This document shows positions 6,229-13,284 of a DNA stretch of 17,879 bases, piece after piece. The first letter of the stretch is position 1, and each line of letters begins with the position of its first letter. The notes below the pieces were generated by a model that saw only the letters and a list, made by a program, of their open reading frames with translations, was not told the origin of the DNA and did not search any database. Location: NCBI GenBank assembly GCA_009705675.1, contig WLSX01000003.1, positions 1 to 17,879 of the forward strand, written 5' to 3'. Made by a program: the position numbers and the translations under genes. This stretch comes from Actinomycetota bacterium (GTDB taxonomy: Bacteria; Actinomycetota; Actinomycetes; Nanopelagicales; Nanopelagicaceae).

Positions 6229-6867
6229 ATGGCCGAACTGATCTATTACTGCGGAACGATGGATAGTGGTAAATCCACTTTGGCTTTGCAAACTGCCCAT
6301 AACCATCGCTCCCGTGGCAGAGATGGAGTTATCTTTACCAGTAAAGATAGAGCAGGCAAAGGTTTAATTTCTTCTCGTCTTGGATTGCAAATTGAAGCAC
6401 TTGAAGTTGATACTGATCTAGACATACACAAATTAATTGTTGAAAGATTATCTATTGGCGGTCGAATTAGTTTTATTATTTGTGATGAAGCCCAGTTCTA
6501 CACGCCAGAACAAATTGAGCAGCTTGCAAAAATTGTTGATGGCTTGGGAATTGATGTTTATGCATTTGGAATTCTCTCTGACTTTAGAACAAAGTTATTC
6601 CCAGGAAGTGCGCGCTTAGTTGAGTTAGCTGATCGGGTGCAAACCTTGCAGGTTGAAGCACTTTGCTGGTGTGGTGAGCGAGCAACCCATAATGCCCGTA
6701 CTGTTGATGGAAAGATGGTAACTGAAGGCGAGCAGGTTGTAGTTGGCGATGTCAGCACCTCCTCCACGGTTGCTTATGAAGTTTTATGCAGACGGCACCA
6801 TATGCGCAAAGTAACATCCAAGGTTTCAAATCCAGCAGCAGAACAATCTCTGCCGTTTAATAACTAA
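6229..6867 (+). CDS. tdk: Thymidine kinase
   Basis: Type II thymidine kinase, transferring phosphate from ATP to thymidine (or deoxyuridine) to make dTMP for DNA synthesis. The 212-residue protein has the P-loop GTMDSGKST at 9-17, the Walker B/catalytic CDEAQF at 85-90 with E87 as probable base, and a zinc ribbon formed by C146, C148, C187 and H190. The substrate-covering lasso lies between these pairs. I chose the ATG at 6229, four bases after the apt stop, because the alignable N-terminus begins MAELIYYCGTMDSGKST. An in-frame ATG at 6160 lies inside apt and would add 23 unrelated residues. The E. coli enzyme is of similar length. Pairing with apt suggests a nucleobase/nucleoside salvage unit. 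Confidence 0.95.
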   Translation: MAELIYYCGTMDSGKSTLALQTAHNHRSRGRDGVIFTSKDRAGKGLISSRLGLQIEALEVDTDLDIHKLIVERLSIGGRISFIICDEAQFYTPEQIEQLAKIVDGLGIDVYAFGILSDFRTKLFPGSARLVELADRVQTLQVEALCWCGERATHNARTVDGKMVTEGEQVVVGDVSTSSTVAYEVLCRRHHMRKVTSKVSNPAAEQSLPFNN

Positions 6868-6874
6868 AGAAAGG
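6868..6874 (+). promoter_or_regulatory. Shine-Dalgarno (AGAAAGG) of the alcohol dehydrogenase gene
   Basis: AGAAAGG directly follows the tdk stop and lies four bases before the ATG at 6879. It supports translation from an internal site of an apt-tdk-dehydrogenase transcript. Confidence 0.5.
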
Positions 6875-6878
6875 CAAA

Positions 6879-7919
6879 ATGAAAACTAAAGGATACGCCG
6901 CAAAATCAGCTGGAGCATTACTTGAAAGTTTTGAGTTTGAACGTAGAGAGCTAAAACCACGAGATGTAGCACTTGATATTTACTACGCTGGAATTTGTCA
7001 CTCCGATATTCACCAAGCTCGTGAAGAGTGGGGTCCTTCGATATTTCCAATGGTCCCTGGCCATGAGATTGTTGGAAAAGTTATTGAGATTGGCTCCCAG
7101 GTAAGTAAATTTAAAGTGGGCGAAATAATTGGAGTTGGAGTTTTTGTTGATTCCTGCCGCAAGTGTTCTAGCTGTAATGCCGGACTTGAACAATATTGTG
7201 TTGAAGGAATGACTGGAACATACAACGCACTTGAGCGTGATGGTAAGACAATTGCGCAAGGTGGCTACTCGGATAAGTTTGTTATTGATGAGGACTACGC
7301 AGTGCATGTTCCTTCAAATCTAGATCTCGCTGGAGTTGCACCACTTATGTGTGCTGGAATAACACTTTATTCACCACTTAAGAATTGGAATGCCGGCCCT
7401 GGTAAAAAAGTTGGCATTATGGGATTAGGTGGCCTTGGCCATATGGGTCTTAAATTCGCTCATGCATTAGGTGCTGAAACTACAGTCTTCTCCCACTCAC
7501 CTGAGAAGGAATCTGATGCGAAAGCAATGGGTGCAGATCATTTTGTTGTAACAAAAGATATGAAATCACTATCAAAGTTAAATATGAGTTTCGATTTGAT
7601 TTTGAATACGGTTTCAGCAGACCTAGATCTAGATCCGTATCTACAATTTCTAAAATTGGATGGAACCTTAGTTGTCATTGGCTTACCTGGTAAGCCTTAT
7701 GCCATTAATGCTGGAACATTACTTGGCCAAAGAAGATCCTTGGCTGGTTCAATGATTGGTGGAATTGCTCAGCTGCAGGAGATGTTAAATTTTTGCGGCC
7801 AACACAATATTGTTAGCGATGTTGAGGTAATTAAATCTGATTATATAAACAAAGCTTATGATCGAACTGTGGCAAGTGATGTTAAATACCGCTTTGTAAT
7901 TGACGCGAAAAGCTTTTAA
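6879..7919 (+). CDS. Zinc-dependent NAD(P) alcohol dehydrogenase (CAD/YahK-type)
   Basis: A 346-residue medium-chain dehydrogenase acting on aldehydes and alcohols. The catalytic zinc site is C40 and H62-E63 (PGHEIVG), with C158 as the third ligand. The structural zinc lobe is C93, C96, C99 and C107. The Rossmann motif GLGGLGHMG spans 182-190. GICHSDIHQAREEWG and the lobe spacing place it with the cinnamyl-alcohol-dehydrogenase-like group (YahK, AdhC), which usually reduces aldehydes with NADPH; its real substrate is unknown. It starts at ATG 6879, eleven bases after tdk, behind the AGAAAGG site. Its TAA overlaps the convergent DUF554 stop within a TTAA tetramer, so the two 3' ends have no room for a separate terminator. 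Confidence 0.93.
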   Translation: MKTKGYAAKSAGALLESFEFERRELKPRDVALDIYYAGICHSDIHQAREEWGPSIFPMVPGHEIVGKVIEIGSQVSKFKVGEIIGVGVFVDSCRKCSSCNAGLEQYCVEGMTGTYNALERDGKTIAQGGYSDKFVIDEDYAVHVPSNLDLAGVAPLMCAGITLYSPLKNWNAGPGKKVGIMGLGGLGHMGLKFAHALGAETTVFSHSPEKESDAKAMGADHFVVTKDMKSLSKLNMSFDLILNTVSADLDLDPYLQFLKLDGTLVVIGLPGKPYAINAGTLLGQRRSLAGSMIGGIAQLQEMLNFCGQHNIVSDVEVIKSDYINKAYDRTVASDVKYRFVIDAKSF

Positions 7920-8650
7920 ACAAATTGGTGGGCAGCCAGCGCCAGCAATGGCGCTAAAGCTAAAGCTGGAAGAAGATTGCCAACCGCAATTTGCTTAATT
8001 CTAAGGAGCCGCAAGGCAATTCCAACCAGCAATATGCCACCAACTGCAGTCATTGCTGAAACTTGGTAATCAGCCAGAATTGAACCTAAAAATAAGCCGA
8101 TAGCTGTCCAGATAAACTGATAAATACCTACAGGCAAACTTGATAATGCCACTCCCCAGCCAAGGGATGCAGCAAACGCAAGGGATGTAAAACCATCCAG
8201 TGTGCTCTTCAAAACCAACTGATCAATACCAGTTCCCATGCCATCAGAGATGCTGCCAAGAATTGCAAGGGGTCCAATTGCAAAAATCAATGAAGCGGAA
8301 ACAAATCCTTCAACAAAGTTTGAGCCGCCATCTTTGCTAAATCTCTTTTTAAGCGATACGCCAACATTCTCAAGTCGGTCTTCAATTTTTAGTAAAGAAC
8401 CGATTACAGCTCCAGCAAGTAGAGAAAACACAACAACTAAAATGACCCAACCCTTTGGCATCGCATCATGAAGATCTTTATGCCAATAAGCAGATAAAGC
8501 ATCAGCAGCCGAGATTATTGTTACGCAACCTAAAACATCAGTTATTAGGTTTCTAAGTTTTTCACTTATCTTCCCGCCAATAAAGACACCTAAGGTGCCA
8601 CCAATAATAATTGTTGCGATATTTAAAACAGTTCCAAAACCTGGAAACAC
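7916..8650 (-). CDS. DUF554 family integral membrane protein (YqgA/YdfK-like)
   Basis: A 244-residue membrane protein of unknown function with about six or seven hydrophobic segments. The N-terminus GTVLNIATIIIGGTLGVFIGGKI and the central SLIFAIGPLAILGSISDGMGTG are hallmark DUF554 regions, followed by LVLKSTLDGFTSLAFAASLGWGV. A possible transporter role is only inferred from the fold. The start is GTG at 8650-8648, whose G is also the last base of the uppP TAG (TAGTG), so translation is probably coupled to uppP. No alternative ATG gives the conserved N-terminus. It converges with the alcohol dehydrogenase and shares stop bases with it. Confidence 0.9.
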   Translation of the reverse strand: MFPGFGTVLNIATIIIGGTLGVFIGGKISEKLRNLITDVLGCVTIISAADALSAYWHKDLHDAMPKGWVILVVVFSLLAGAVIGSLLKIEDRLENVGVSLKKRFSKDGGSNFVEGFVSASLIFAIGPLAILGSISDGMGTGIDQLVLKSTLDGFTSLAFAASLGWGVALSSLPVGIYQFIWTAIGLFLGSILADYQVSAMTAVGGILLVGIALRLLRIKQIAVGNLLPALALAPLLALAAHQFV

Positions 8651-9513
8651 TAGGCGAACCTAACAAATGAGGCAATGCCAACTATAAGACAATAAATTGC
8701 AAAGGGATAAAGTGTCTTCGTTTTAAACCATCGAACTAAGAATGAAACACTGAAATATGTTGCAACAAATGAGACTAGTGAACCGACCAAGATTTGGCCG
8801 AGTAGCTGTTTAGCATCACTGGTGAATAATTCTGGTAATTTTACAATTGATGCACCAACAATTACTGGTAATGAAAGCAGGAAGGCAAAATCAGAGGCAA
8901 CAGAGTGATTCAATTTGCGAAGTAATCCGGCGCTCATAGTGACACCAAATCTACTAATTCCGGCAAATAGAGCCAGGCTTTGTCCAAAACCAATTACGAC
9001 TGCACTCTTTGCATTTACTCGGTGATCAATCTCTGCATCGGAATCATGATACTCATGAGCAATATCTCGCCTAGACAATCTTTCGGCAGTAATTAAAAGT
9101 AATCCGTTGATAGTGAGAAAAACTGCTGAGTACTGAGGTTTGCCGAAAATACTTTGGAAATAATCTCCAAAGACAACCCCTAGGATTCCAACCGGAATAG
9201 TTGCAATAACAATATAGCCAAGTACTCTAAACGGAGTTGATTGAAAATTCCTGGACTTAAATGCTCTATAAGTCCCGCCAATTAATCCGATCCACCGTTT
9301 TCTAAATACAATAAATAATGCAATTGAGCTAGCAAGATGCATAGCAATCGTAATTAACAAATAAGCTTGATTTTCTTCGCTAATAAACTCTCTGAATGAT
9401 CCGCCAATCCATGCTGGTATCAAAATCGCATGCCCAAGGCTTGAGATTGGAAATAACTCAGTTATGCCCTGAATAAATCCAGTTATAACTGCTTGACCAT
9501 AGGTAAAACTCAA
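8650..9513 (-). CDS. uppP: Undecaprenyl-diphosphatase (UppP/BacA family), variant active site
   Basis: A polytopic inner-membrane enzyme that dephosphorylates undecaprenyl diphosphate to recycle the lipid carrier for peptidoglycan and other cell-wall polymers. It also gives bacitracin tolerance in well-studied species. The 287-residue protein has motif 1 GITELFPISSLGH at 16-28 with E19, S24-S25 and H28. Motif 2 is AGISRFG at 184-190 with R188; the classical form is PGxSRSG, so Pro and the second Ser are replaced by Ala and Phe. I recall similar variants among actinobacterial paralogues. The only plausible start is TTG at 9513, giving MSFTYGQAVITGFIQGITE, which fits family N-termini; an in-frame stop lies 30 bases upstream. 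No Shine-Dalgarno was seen. It precedes DUF554 by overlap. Confidence 0.88.
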   Translation of the reverse strand: MSFTYGQAVITGFIQGITELFPISSLGHAILIPAWIGGSFREFISEENQAYLLITIAMHLASSIALFIVFRKRWIGLIGGTYRAFKSRNFQSTPFRVLGYIVIATIPVGILGVVFGDYFQSIFGKPQYSAVFLTINGLLLITAERLSRRDIAHEYHDSDAEIDHRVNAKSAVVIGFGQSLALFAGISRFGVTMSAGLLRKLNHSVASDFAFLLSLPVIVGASIVKLPELFTSDAKQLLGQILVGSLVSFVATYFSVSFLVRWFKTKTLYPFAIYCLIVGIASFVRFA

Positions 9514-9541
9514 AATAACCCAATCGGTAGTTGTTGTGGGC

Positions 9542-9547
9542 TAGAGT
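9542..9547 (+). promoter_or_regulatory. Leaderless-type -10 box (TAGAGT) of the YczE-like gene
   Basis: TAGAGT lies six bases (TTAGCA) before the GTG at 9554. On the opposite strand TAAACT at 9550-9545 overlaps it and could serve uppP with a leader of about 25 bases. The 40-base space may therefore hold overlapping divergent promoters. Confidence 0.4.
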
Positions 9548-9553
9548 TTAGCA

Positions 9554-10261
9554 GTGAGCATGTCAACAAACGGTGATAACCTGTCTAAAAGAATAGTTAA
9601 TATGCTGCGGCCATCTAGAACAATTCCAAATACCCCATGGCGAGCTGATTCCACATGGTCACTTGGTACTGGCAAACATCACATTCAAAGACTTGCCATT
9701 CTTTTGTTTGGTTTAACAATATTTGGAATAGGTGAGGCATTTCTAGTTGTAACAGGCCTTGGTAACTCACCTTGGGTAGTTCTTTCAGAAGGAATATCAC
9801 TTCACACCGTTTTAAATATTGGTGAATCGACATTTTTAGTTTCAGTGCTTGTGCTTTTACTATGGATTCCGCTTAGGCAAAAACCGGGATTTGGAACGAT
9901 AGCTAATATTGTTGTAATTGCGGCCGCAATTGAGGTTGGATTGTTTTTTATACCGTCAGTTGATAATACTTTTGCAAAATATTTTTATATTTTATTTGGA
10001 ATAGCGTTAGTTGGCGCCGGTTCATCTCTTTACATAACCTGCGGACTTGGAACTGGACCTCGCGATGGTCTGATGACCGGGTTGCATTACAAAACTGGGG
10101 TGCGAGTTGGAAGGGTGAGATTAGGAATAGAGATAATCGCCGCCAGTACTGGGGCGGCACTTGGAGGCTCATTGGGTATCGGAACCCTGCTATTTGCACT
10201 GCTTATAGGCCAATCAGTGGCAATTTCCCTCGGTGTCGTAGACCGACTTACCACCAAGTAA
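9554..10261 (+). CDS. YczE/YitT-like integral membrane protein
   Basis: A 235-residue membrane protein of unknown function. About 45 hydrophilic residues precede five or so hydrophobic segments, the first being RLAILLFGLTIFGIGEAFLV. The paired motifs VTGLGNSPWVVLSEG and ITCGLGTGPRDGLMTGL are diagnostic of YczE-like proteins, where GLG-x2-P-x-D/S repeats occur in two internally similar halves. A transport role has been suggested for this broad family but not shown. The GTG at 9554 is preferred over the ATG two codons later because TAGAGT lies exactly six bases before it. It is divergent from uppP. The purine permease starts 90 bases downstream, probably from its own signals. Confidence 0.82.
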   Translation: MSMSTNGDNLSKRIVNMLRPSRTIPNTPWRADSTWSLGTGKHHIQRLAILLFGLTIFGIGEAFLVVTGLGNSPWVVLSEGISLHTVLNIGESTFLVSVLVLLLWIPLRQKPGFGTIANIVVIAAAIEVGLFFIPSVDNTFAKYFYILFGIALVGAGSSLYITCGLGTGPRDGLMTGLHYKTGVRVGRVRLGIEIIAASTGAALGGSLGIGTLLFALLIGQSVAISLGVVDRLTTK

Positions 10262-10337
10262 CCAATAGATTTAAGCCATTCCCACGGCTTGTTAGACCGC
10301 ATCTGACTACATGTCGAAAACACCATGTATAAAAAAC

Positions 10338-10344
10338 AGAAAGG
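10338..10344 (+). promoter_or_regulatory. Shine-Dalgarno (AGAAAGG) of the purine permease
   Basis: AGAAAGG lies seven bases before the ATG at 10352 and decides this start over the in-frame ATG at 10325. A TATAAA at 10328-10333 with CTGACT at 10303-10308 (19-base spacer) is a weak promoter candidate, though it would leave the site at the very 5' end of the mRNA. The 90-base gap 10262-10351 shows no recognisable purine riboswitch. Confidence 0.6.
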
Positions 10345-10351
10345 TACCTCC

Positions 10352-11788
10352 ATGCTTGATAGCTTCTTTAAAATCAGTCAGCGTGGCTCAACTGTAGGTC
10401 GAGAAATCCGTGGCGGAGTCGTCACATTTTTCACAATGGCTTACATCGTTGCGCTTAATCCATTAATCATCGGTCTTGCTAAAGATGCTGATGGAAAATT
10501 CATTGGCGGAGGCGACGCACCTAATCTTGCATTAGTTGCTGCTGCTACCGCACTTATCGCAGGCGTTATGACCATCCTGATGGGCGTAGTCGCAAACTTT
10601 CCATTAGCTCTTGCTACCGGCCTAGGTTTAAATACCTTCGTTGCCGTTGGCATTGCCTCCAAGATGACCTGGGCAGATGCCATGGGTCTTATTGTTCTTG
10701 AAGGCCTAATTATTCTTGTCTTGGTACTAACTGGATTCCGTATTGCGGTTTTCAGAGCTGTACCTGGTCAATTAAAGATCGCTATCTCAGTTGGTATCGG
10801 CCTTTTCATCGCCTTAATTGGATTAGTTGATGCTGGTTTCGTTCGCAGAACTGGCTCAGGCCCTGTCCCTGTGACTCTTGGCGACAACGGCAATCTAGTT
10901 GGTTGGCCTGTACTTGTATTCGCATTTGGTCTGTTCTTAATGATCGGATTAACTGTGAAAAAAGTTAAGGGCGCACTTCTAATTGGAATCGTTGCAGCAA
11001 CTGTGGTTGCTATCGCTGTCGAATCAGCATTCAAAATTGGTCCAAACTTTGATGGTGCAACTGGAACTGTAAATCCAAAGGGCTGGGGCTTAAATGTTCC
11101 TGCTATGCCTGATGCAATTGCAGCAACTCCTAAGTTTGACATAATTGGTGATTTCAACCTTCTTGGTGGATTTGACCGTATCTCAATCGTTGCAGCACTT
11201 CTTCTAGTATTCACACTTCTACTAGCTGACTTCTTTGACACTATGGGAACAATGACTGCAATTGGTCACCAAGCAGGCCTAGTTGATCGCAATGGCAATG
11301 TAGAAGGTGCTGAGCGCATTCTTCTTATTGACTCATTGGCTGCTGCTGCCGGTGGTGCTGGTTCAGTTTCTTCTAACACCTCATACATTGAATCAGCCTC
11401 TGGTGTTGGAGAAGGTGCAAGAACAGGTCTTGCTTCAGTTGTTACTGGAGTTCTATTCCTGCTTACAACCTTCCTAGCCCCTCTTGTTGCAATCATCCCT
11501 TACGAAGCTGCTACCCCAGCTCTTGTAATTGTTGGTTTCTTAATGATGAGTCAAATCAAGGGAATCGATTGGGATGATCTTGGAATTGCAATTCCAGCAT
11601 TCTTAACCATTATCTTGATGCCATTTACTTACAATATTTCTGTAGGTATCGGAGCAGGATTTGTCTCATTTGTAGTTATTAGAGTATTCCAAGGACGCTC
11701 AAAGGAAATCCATCCTTTGATGTACCTAGTATCTGGATTATTCATGGTTTATTTCTTGCAATCACCAATTAATATCTGGACTGCATAA
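10352..11788 (+). CDS. NCS2-family purine permease (AzgA/PbuG-like)
   Basis: A 478-residue, roughly 12-14-helix proton-coupled nucleobase transporter of the AzgA/PbuG branch, which imports adenine, guanine or hypoxanthine. Diagnostic features are REIRGGVVTFFTMAYIVALNP near the N-terminus, FPLALATGLGLNTFVAV, LLADFFDTMGTMTAIGHQAG with the conserved acidic pair, and SSNTSYIESASGVGEGARTGLASV. Exact purine specificity cannot be set by eye. The ATG at 10352 is chosen for its AGAAAGG site and the family-like MLDSFFKI start. The gene is visibly richer in GC (sampled lines near 50% against about 40% elsewhere) and uses codons such as GGC, GTT and ATC more evenly, suggesting strong expression rather than recent transfer. 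It ends in a strong hairpin. With apt it would form an uptake-and-salvage path. Confidence 0.93.
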   Translation: MLDSFFKISQRGSTVGREIRGGVVTFFTMAYIVALNPLIIGLAKDADGKFIGGGDAPNLALVAAATALIAGVMTILMGVVANFPLALATGLGLNTFVAVGIASKMTWADAMGLIVLEGLIILVLVLTGFRIAVFRAVPGQLKIAISVGIGLFIALIGLVDAGFVRRTGSGPVPVTLGDNGNLVGWPVLVFAFGLFLMIGLTVKKVKGALLIGIVAATVVAIAVESAFKIGPNFDGATGTVNPKGWGLNVPAMPDAIAATPKFDIIGDFNLLGGFDRISIVAALLLVFTLLLADFFDTMGTMTAIGHQAGLVDRNGNVEGAERILLIDSLAAAAGGAGSVSSNTSYIESASGVGEGARTGLASVVTGVLFLLTTFLAPLVAIIPYEAATPALVIVGFLMMSQIKGIDWDDLGIAIPAFLTIILMPFTYNISVGIGAGFVSFVVIRVFQGRSKEIHPLMYLVSGLFMVYFLQSPINIWTA

Positions 11789-11800
11789 TCTAAATCTAAG

Positions 11801-11832
11801 TAAAGGGGCGGACCTTTTGGTTCGCCCCTTTA
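11801..11832. terminator. Bidirectional hairpin terminator between purine permease and ung
   Basis: The left arm TAAAGGGGCGGACC (11801-11814) and right arm GGTTCGCCCCTTTA (11819-11832) form a 14-bp stem with one G-U pair and a TTTT loop (11815-11818). It is the only strong terminator-like hairpin I could find in the window. No clear T-run follows on either strand. The ung stop codon TAA (11832-11830) lies inside the right arm, so the ung coding sequence ends in the terminator. Confidence 0.75.
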
Positions 11833-12462
11833 CCATTTAATAGGTTCTAATTTTTTTTCTATTAAACGATTATTAACTTTGCTAAATGGCTTTGATCCAA
11901 AAAAACCACGGTAAGCAGAAAGTGGGCTTGGATGGGCGGATTCAAAAAGATCATCCTTGCTGAAGTAATGTGATAACTTTTGTGCCTCATTTCCCCATAA
12001 AATTCCCAGAGCTCCGTTCTTCGCGCAATGTTTAATTACGGACTCTGTAAATACTTGCCAACCAAGATCTGAATGTGAGCCTGATTTACCCGGCTCAACT
12101 GTGAGACTGCGATTAATTAAAAGAACTCCTTGGTTAGCCCAGTCTGATAAATCACCATTATTTCTTTTTATTCCTAAGTCACTCTCTAGCTCCTTATAAA
12201 TATTTTTTAGGGATGCTGGTAATTTCGTAATACTTGGAGAGACTGAGAACGCCAAGCCATTTGCATAATCTGGGTTTGGATATGGATCCTGGCCGACAAT
12301 AAGTACCCTGATTGAATTTGGATTACTTGAAAAAGCTGCAAAAATATTTTTCTCACTTGGAAGAAAAACACTAGGTAGTATTTCTGAGATAATACTTAGT
12401 GTTTGTAAGTCACTAACTTCATGCCATGGTTTTGGCAGTAGGCCCAATAAGTCAACGGGCAC
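11830..12462 (-). CDS. ung: Uracil-DNA glycosylase (family 1)
   Basis: Ung removes uracil from DNA, starting base-excision repair of deaminated cytosine. With the chosen start the protein has 210 residues. The water-activating motif GQDPYP at 57-62 contains D59, N118 in LLINRSLTV is the uracil-binding Asn, and HPSPLSAYRGFFG at 177-189 holds H177 and the DNA-intercalation loop. PYP in place of the E. coli PYH is common in Actinobacteria. I chose GTG at 12462, which overlaps the end of the ABC ATPase gene by 11 bases and starts about ten residues before the conserved PWHEV. An in-frame ATG at 12516 would add 18 residues read out of the ABC gene. No Shine-Dalgarno is evident, so translation is probably coupled. 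Confidence 0.93.
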   Translation of the reverse strand: MPVDLLGLLPKPWHEVSDLQTLSIISEILPSVFLPSEKNIFAAFSSNPNSIRVLIVGQDPYPNPDYANGLAFSVSPSITKLPASLKNIYKELESDLGIKRNNGDLSDWANQGVLLINRSLTVEPGKSGSHSDLGWQVFTESVIKHCAKNGALGILWGNEAQKLSHYFSKDDLFESAHPSPLSAYRGFFGSKPFSKVNNRLIEKKLEPIKW

Positions 12463-13234
12463 GGGCAAAAAACCGACCGCTCTCGGCCTGAACTGAAATC
12501 GCCAAACCATATGCATCTGAGAGATTTTGATCAGTTATTACAGAGTTAATCTCTCCTTGAGCAATTACAGCTCCACTTCGAAGCAGCAAGGCGTGGGTAG
12601 TTCCGACTGGAATCTCTTCAATATGGTGCGTCACAATCACTGTTGCAGGTGCTAGTGGATCTTTTGCAAAGGTTTCTATTCTCTTTAACAAATCTTCTCT
12701 TCCGCCTAAATCAAGCGATGAAGCCGGCTCATCTAAAAGTAGTAATTCCGGATCTGCCATGAGCGAGCGAGCAATTTGTACCCGCTTTTTTTCACCTTCG
12801 CTAAGTGAGCCAAATAATCGATCCCCTAATTCGCGCACGCCAAGGGCAGTAAGGAGTGCCATTGCTCGGGATTCATCCCATAAGTCATATCGTTCCTGCC
12901 AACGACCGAGCATTGCGTAGGCGGCAGTTAAGACAACATCCATAACCAATTCATCCAGTGGTAATTGTTCAACTAAAGCAGAAGAGCTCAAACCAATTCT
13001 GGTTCTTAACTCAAAAACATCCACTTTGCCGAGTTGTTCACCGAGAATTTTGATAGTGCCAGTTGTTGGGTGAATCAGTGAAGAACATATCTGCAGTAAT
13101 GTAGTTTTACCTGCTCCATTCGGGCCAAGAATTACCCATCGTTGGCCATCTAAAACATGCCAATCAACCGGGCCAAGGATTACTCGCTCACCTCTGCGAA
13201 CGCTTATATTTGATAACTCTAATATTGCGCTCAT
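12452..13234 (-). CDS. ABC transporter-type ATPase (YlmA/ModF-like), no membrane partner nearby
   Basis: A single-domain, 260-residue ATP-binding cassette. Walker A is GPNGAGKT at 37-44, the signature is LSEGEKKR at 144-151, Walker B is LLLLDEP at 164-170 with E169, and the switch His is H203 or H204 in VTHH. The Q-loop region reads TRIGLSSSAL, where the usual Gln is missing. No permease or binding-protein gene adjoins it. The Ser-rich Q-loop resembles cytosolic YlmA-like ATPases more than importers. It may act with a distant partner or in a non-transport role. I chose the ATG at 13234 over the TTG at 13285, which overlaps the serB start. TATCTT lies 8 bases upstream. It is first in an operon with ung, which overlaps its end. 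Confidence 0.9.
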   Translation of the reverse strand: MSAILELSNISVRRGERVILGPVDWHVLDGQRWVILGPNGAGKTTLLQICSSLIHPTTGTIKILGEQLGKVDVFELRTRIGLSSSALVEQLPLDELVMDVVLTAAYAMLGRWQERYDLWDESRAMALLTALGVRELGDRLFGSLSEGEKKRVQIARSLMADPELLLLDEPASSLDLGGREDLLKRIETFAKDPLAPATVIVTHHIEEIPVGTTHALLLRSGAVIAQGEINSVITDQNLSDAYGLAISVQAESGRFFARAR

Positions 13235-13242
13235 AAGGATGA

Positions 13243-13248
13243 AAGATA
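13243..13248 (-). promoter_or_regulatory. Candidate leaderless-type -10 box (TATCTT) of the ABC ATPase-ung operon
   Basis: TATCTT on the minus strand is eight bases before the ATG at 13234, giving a transcript with at most one or two untranslated bases. It shares a 50-base divergent region with the serB promoter. Confidence 0.4.
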
Positions 13249-13272
13249 CCGCGCCAGATGGGGTAATACGGT

Positions 13273-13278
13273 TAATCT
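13273..13278 (+). promoter_or_regulatory. Leaderless-type -10 box (TAATCT) of serB
   Basis: TAATCT is six bases (GACCCA) before the ATG at 13285, with no ribosome site between. It is one of the clearest leaderless signatures in the window. Confidence 0.55.
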
Positions 13279-13284
13279 GACCCA

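Noticed and set aside
6951..7307. 118-codon minus-strand frame opposite the alcohol dehydrogenase
   Set aside because: It covers the catalytic and structural zinc coding regions of the dehydrogenase; nothing supports a second gene.
10262..10351. Possible purine riboswitch or small gene before the purine permease
   Set aside because: The 90 bases contain no recognisable three-way junction with the conserved purine-aptamer loop sequences, and no frame with a ribosome site.
10325..10351. ATG at 10325 as the start of the purine permease
   Set aside because: It would add nine residues (MYKKQKGTS) not typical of the family, and the AGAAAGG site is correctly spaced only for the ATG at 10352.
10768..11241. 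157-codon minus-strand frame opposite the purine permease
   Set aside because: It is long because the permease is GC-richer and codon-biased. The translation is Pro/Thr/Ser-rich with no domain, and the permease frame is strongly conserved.
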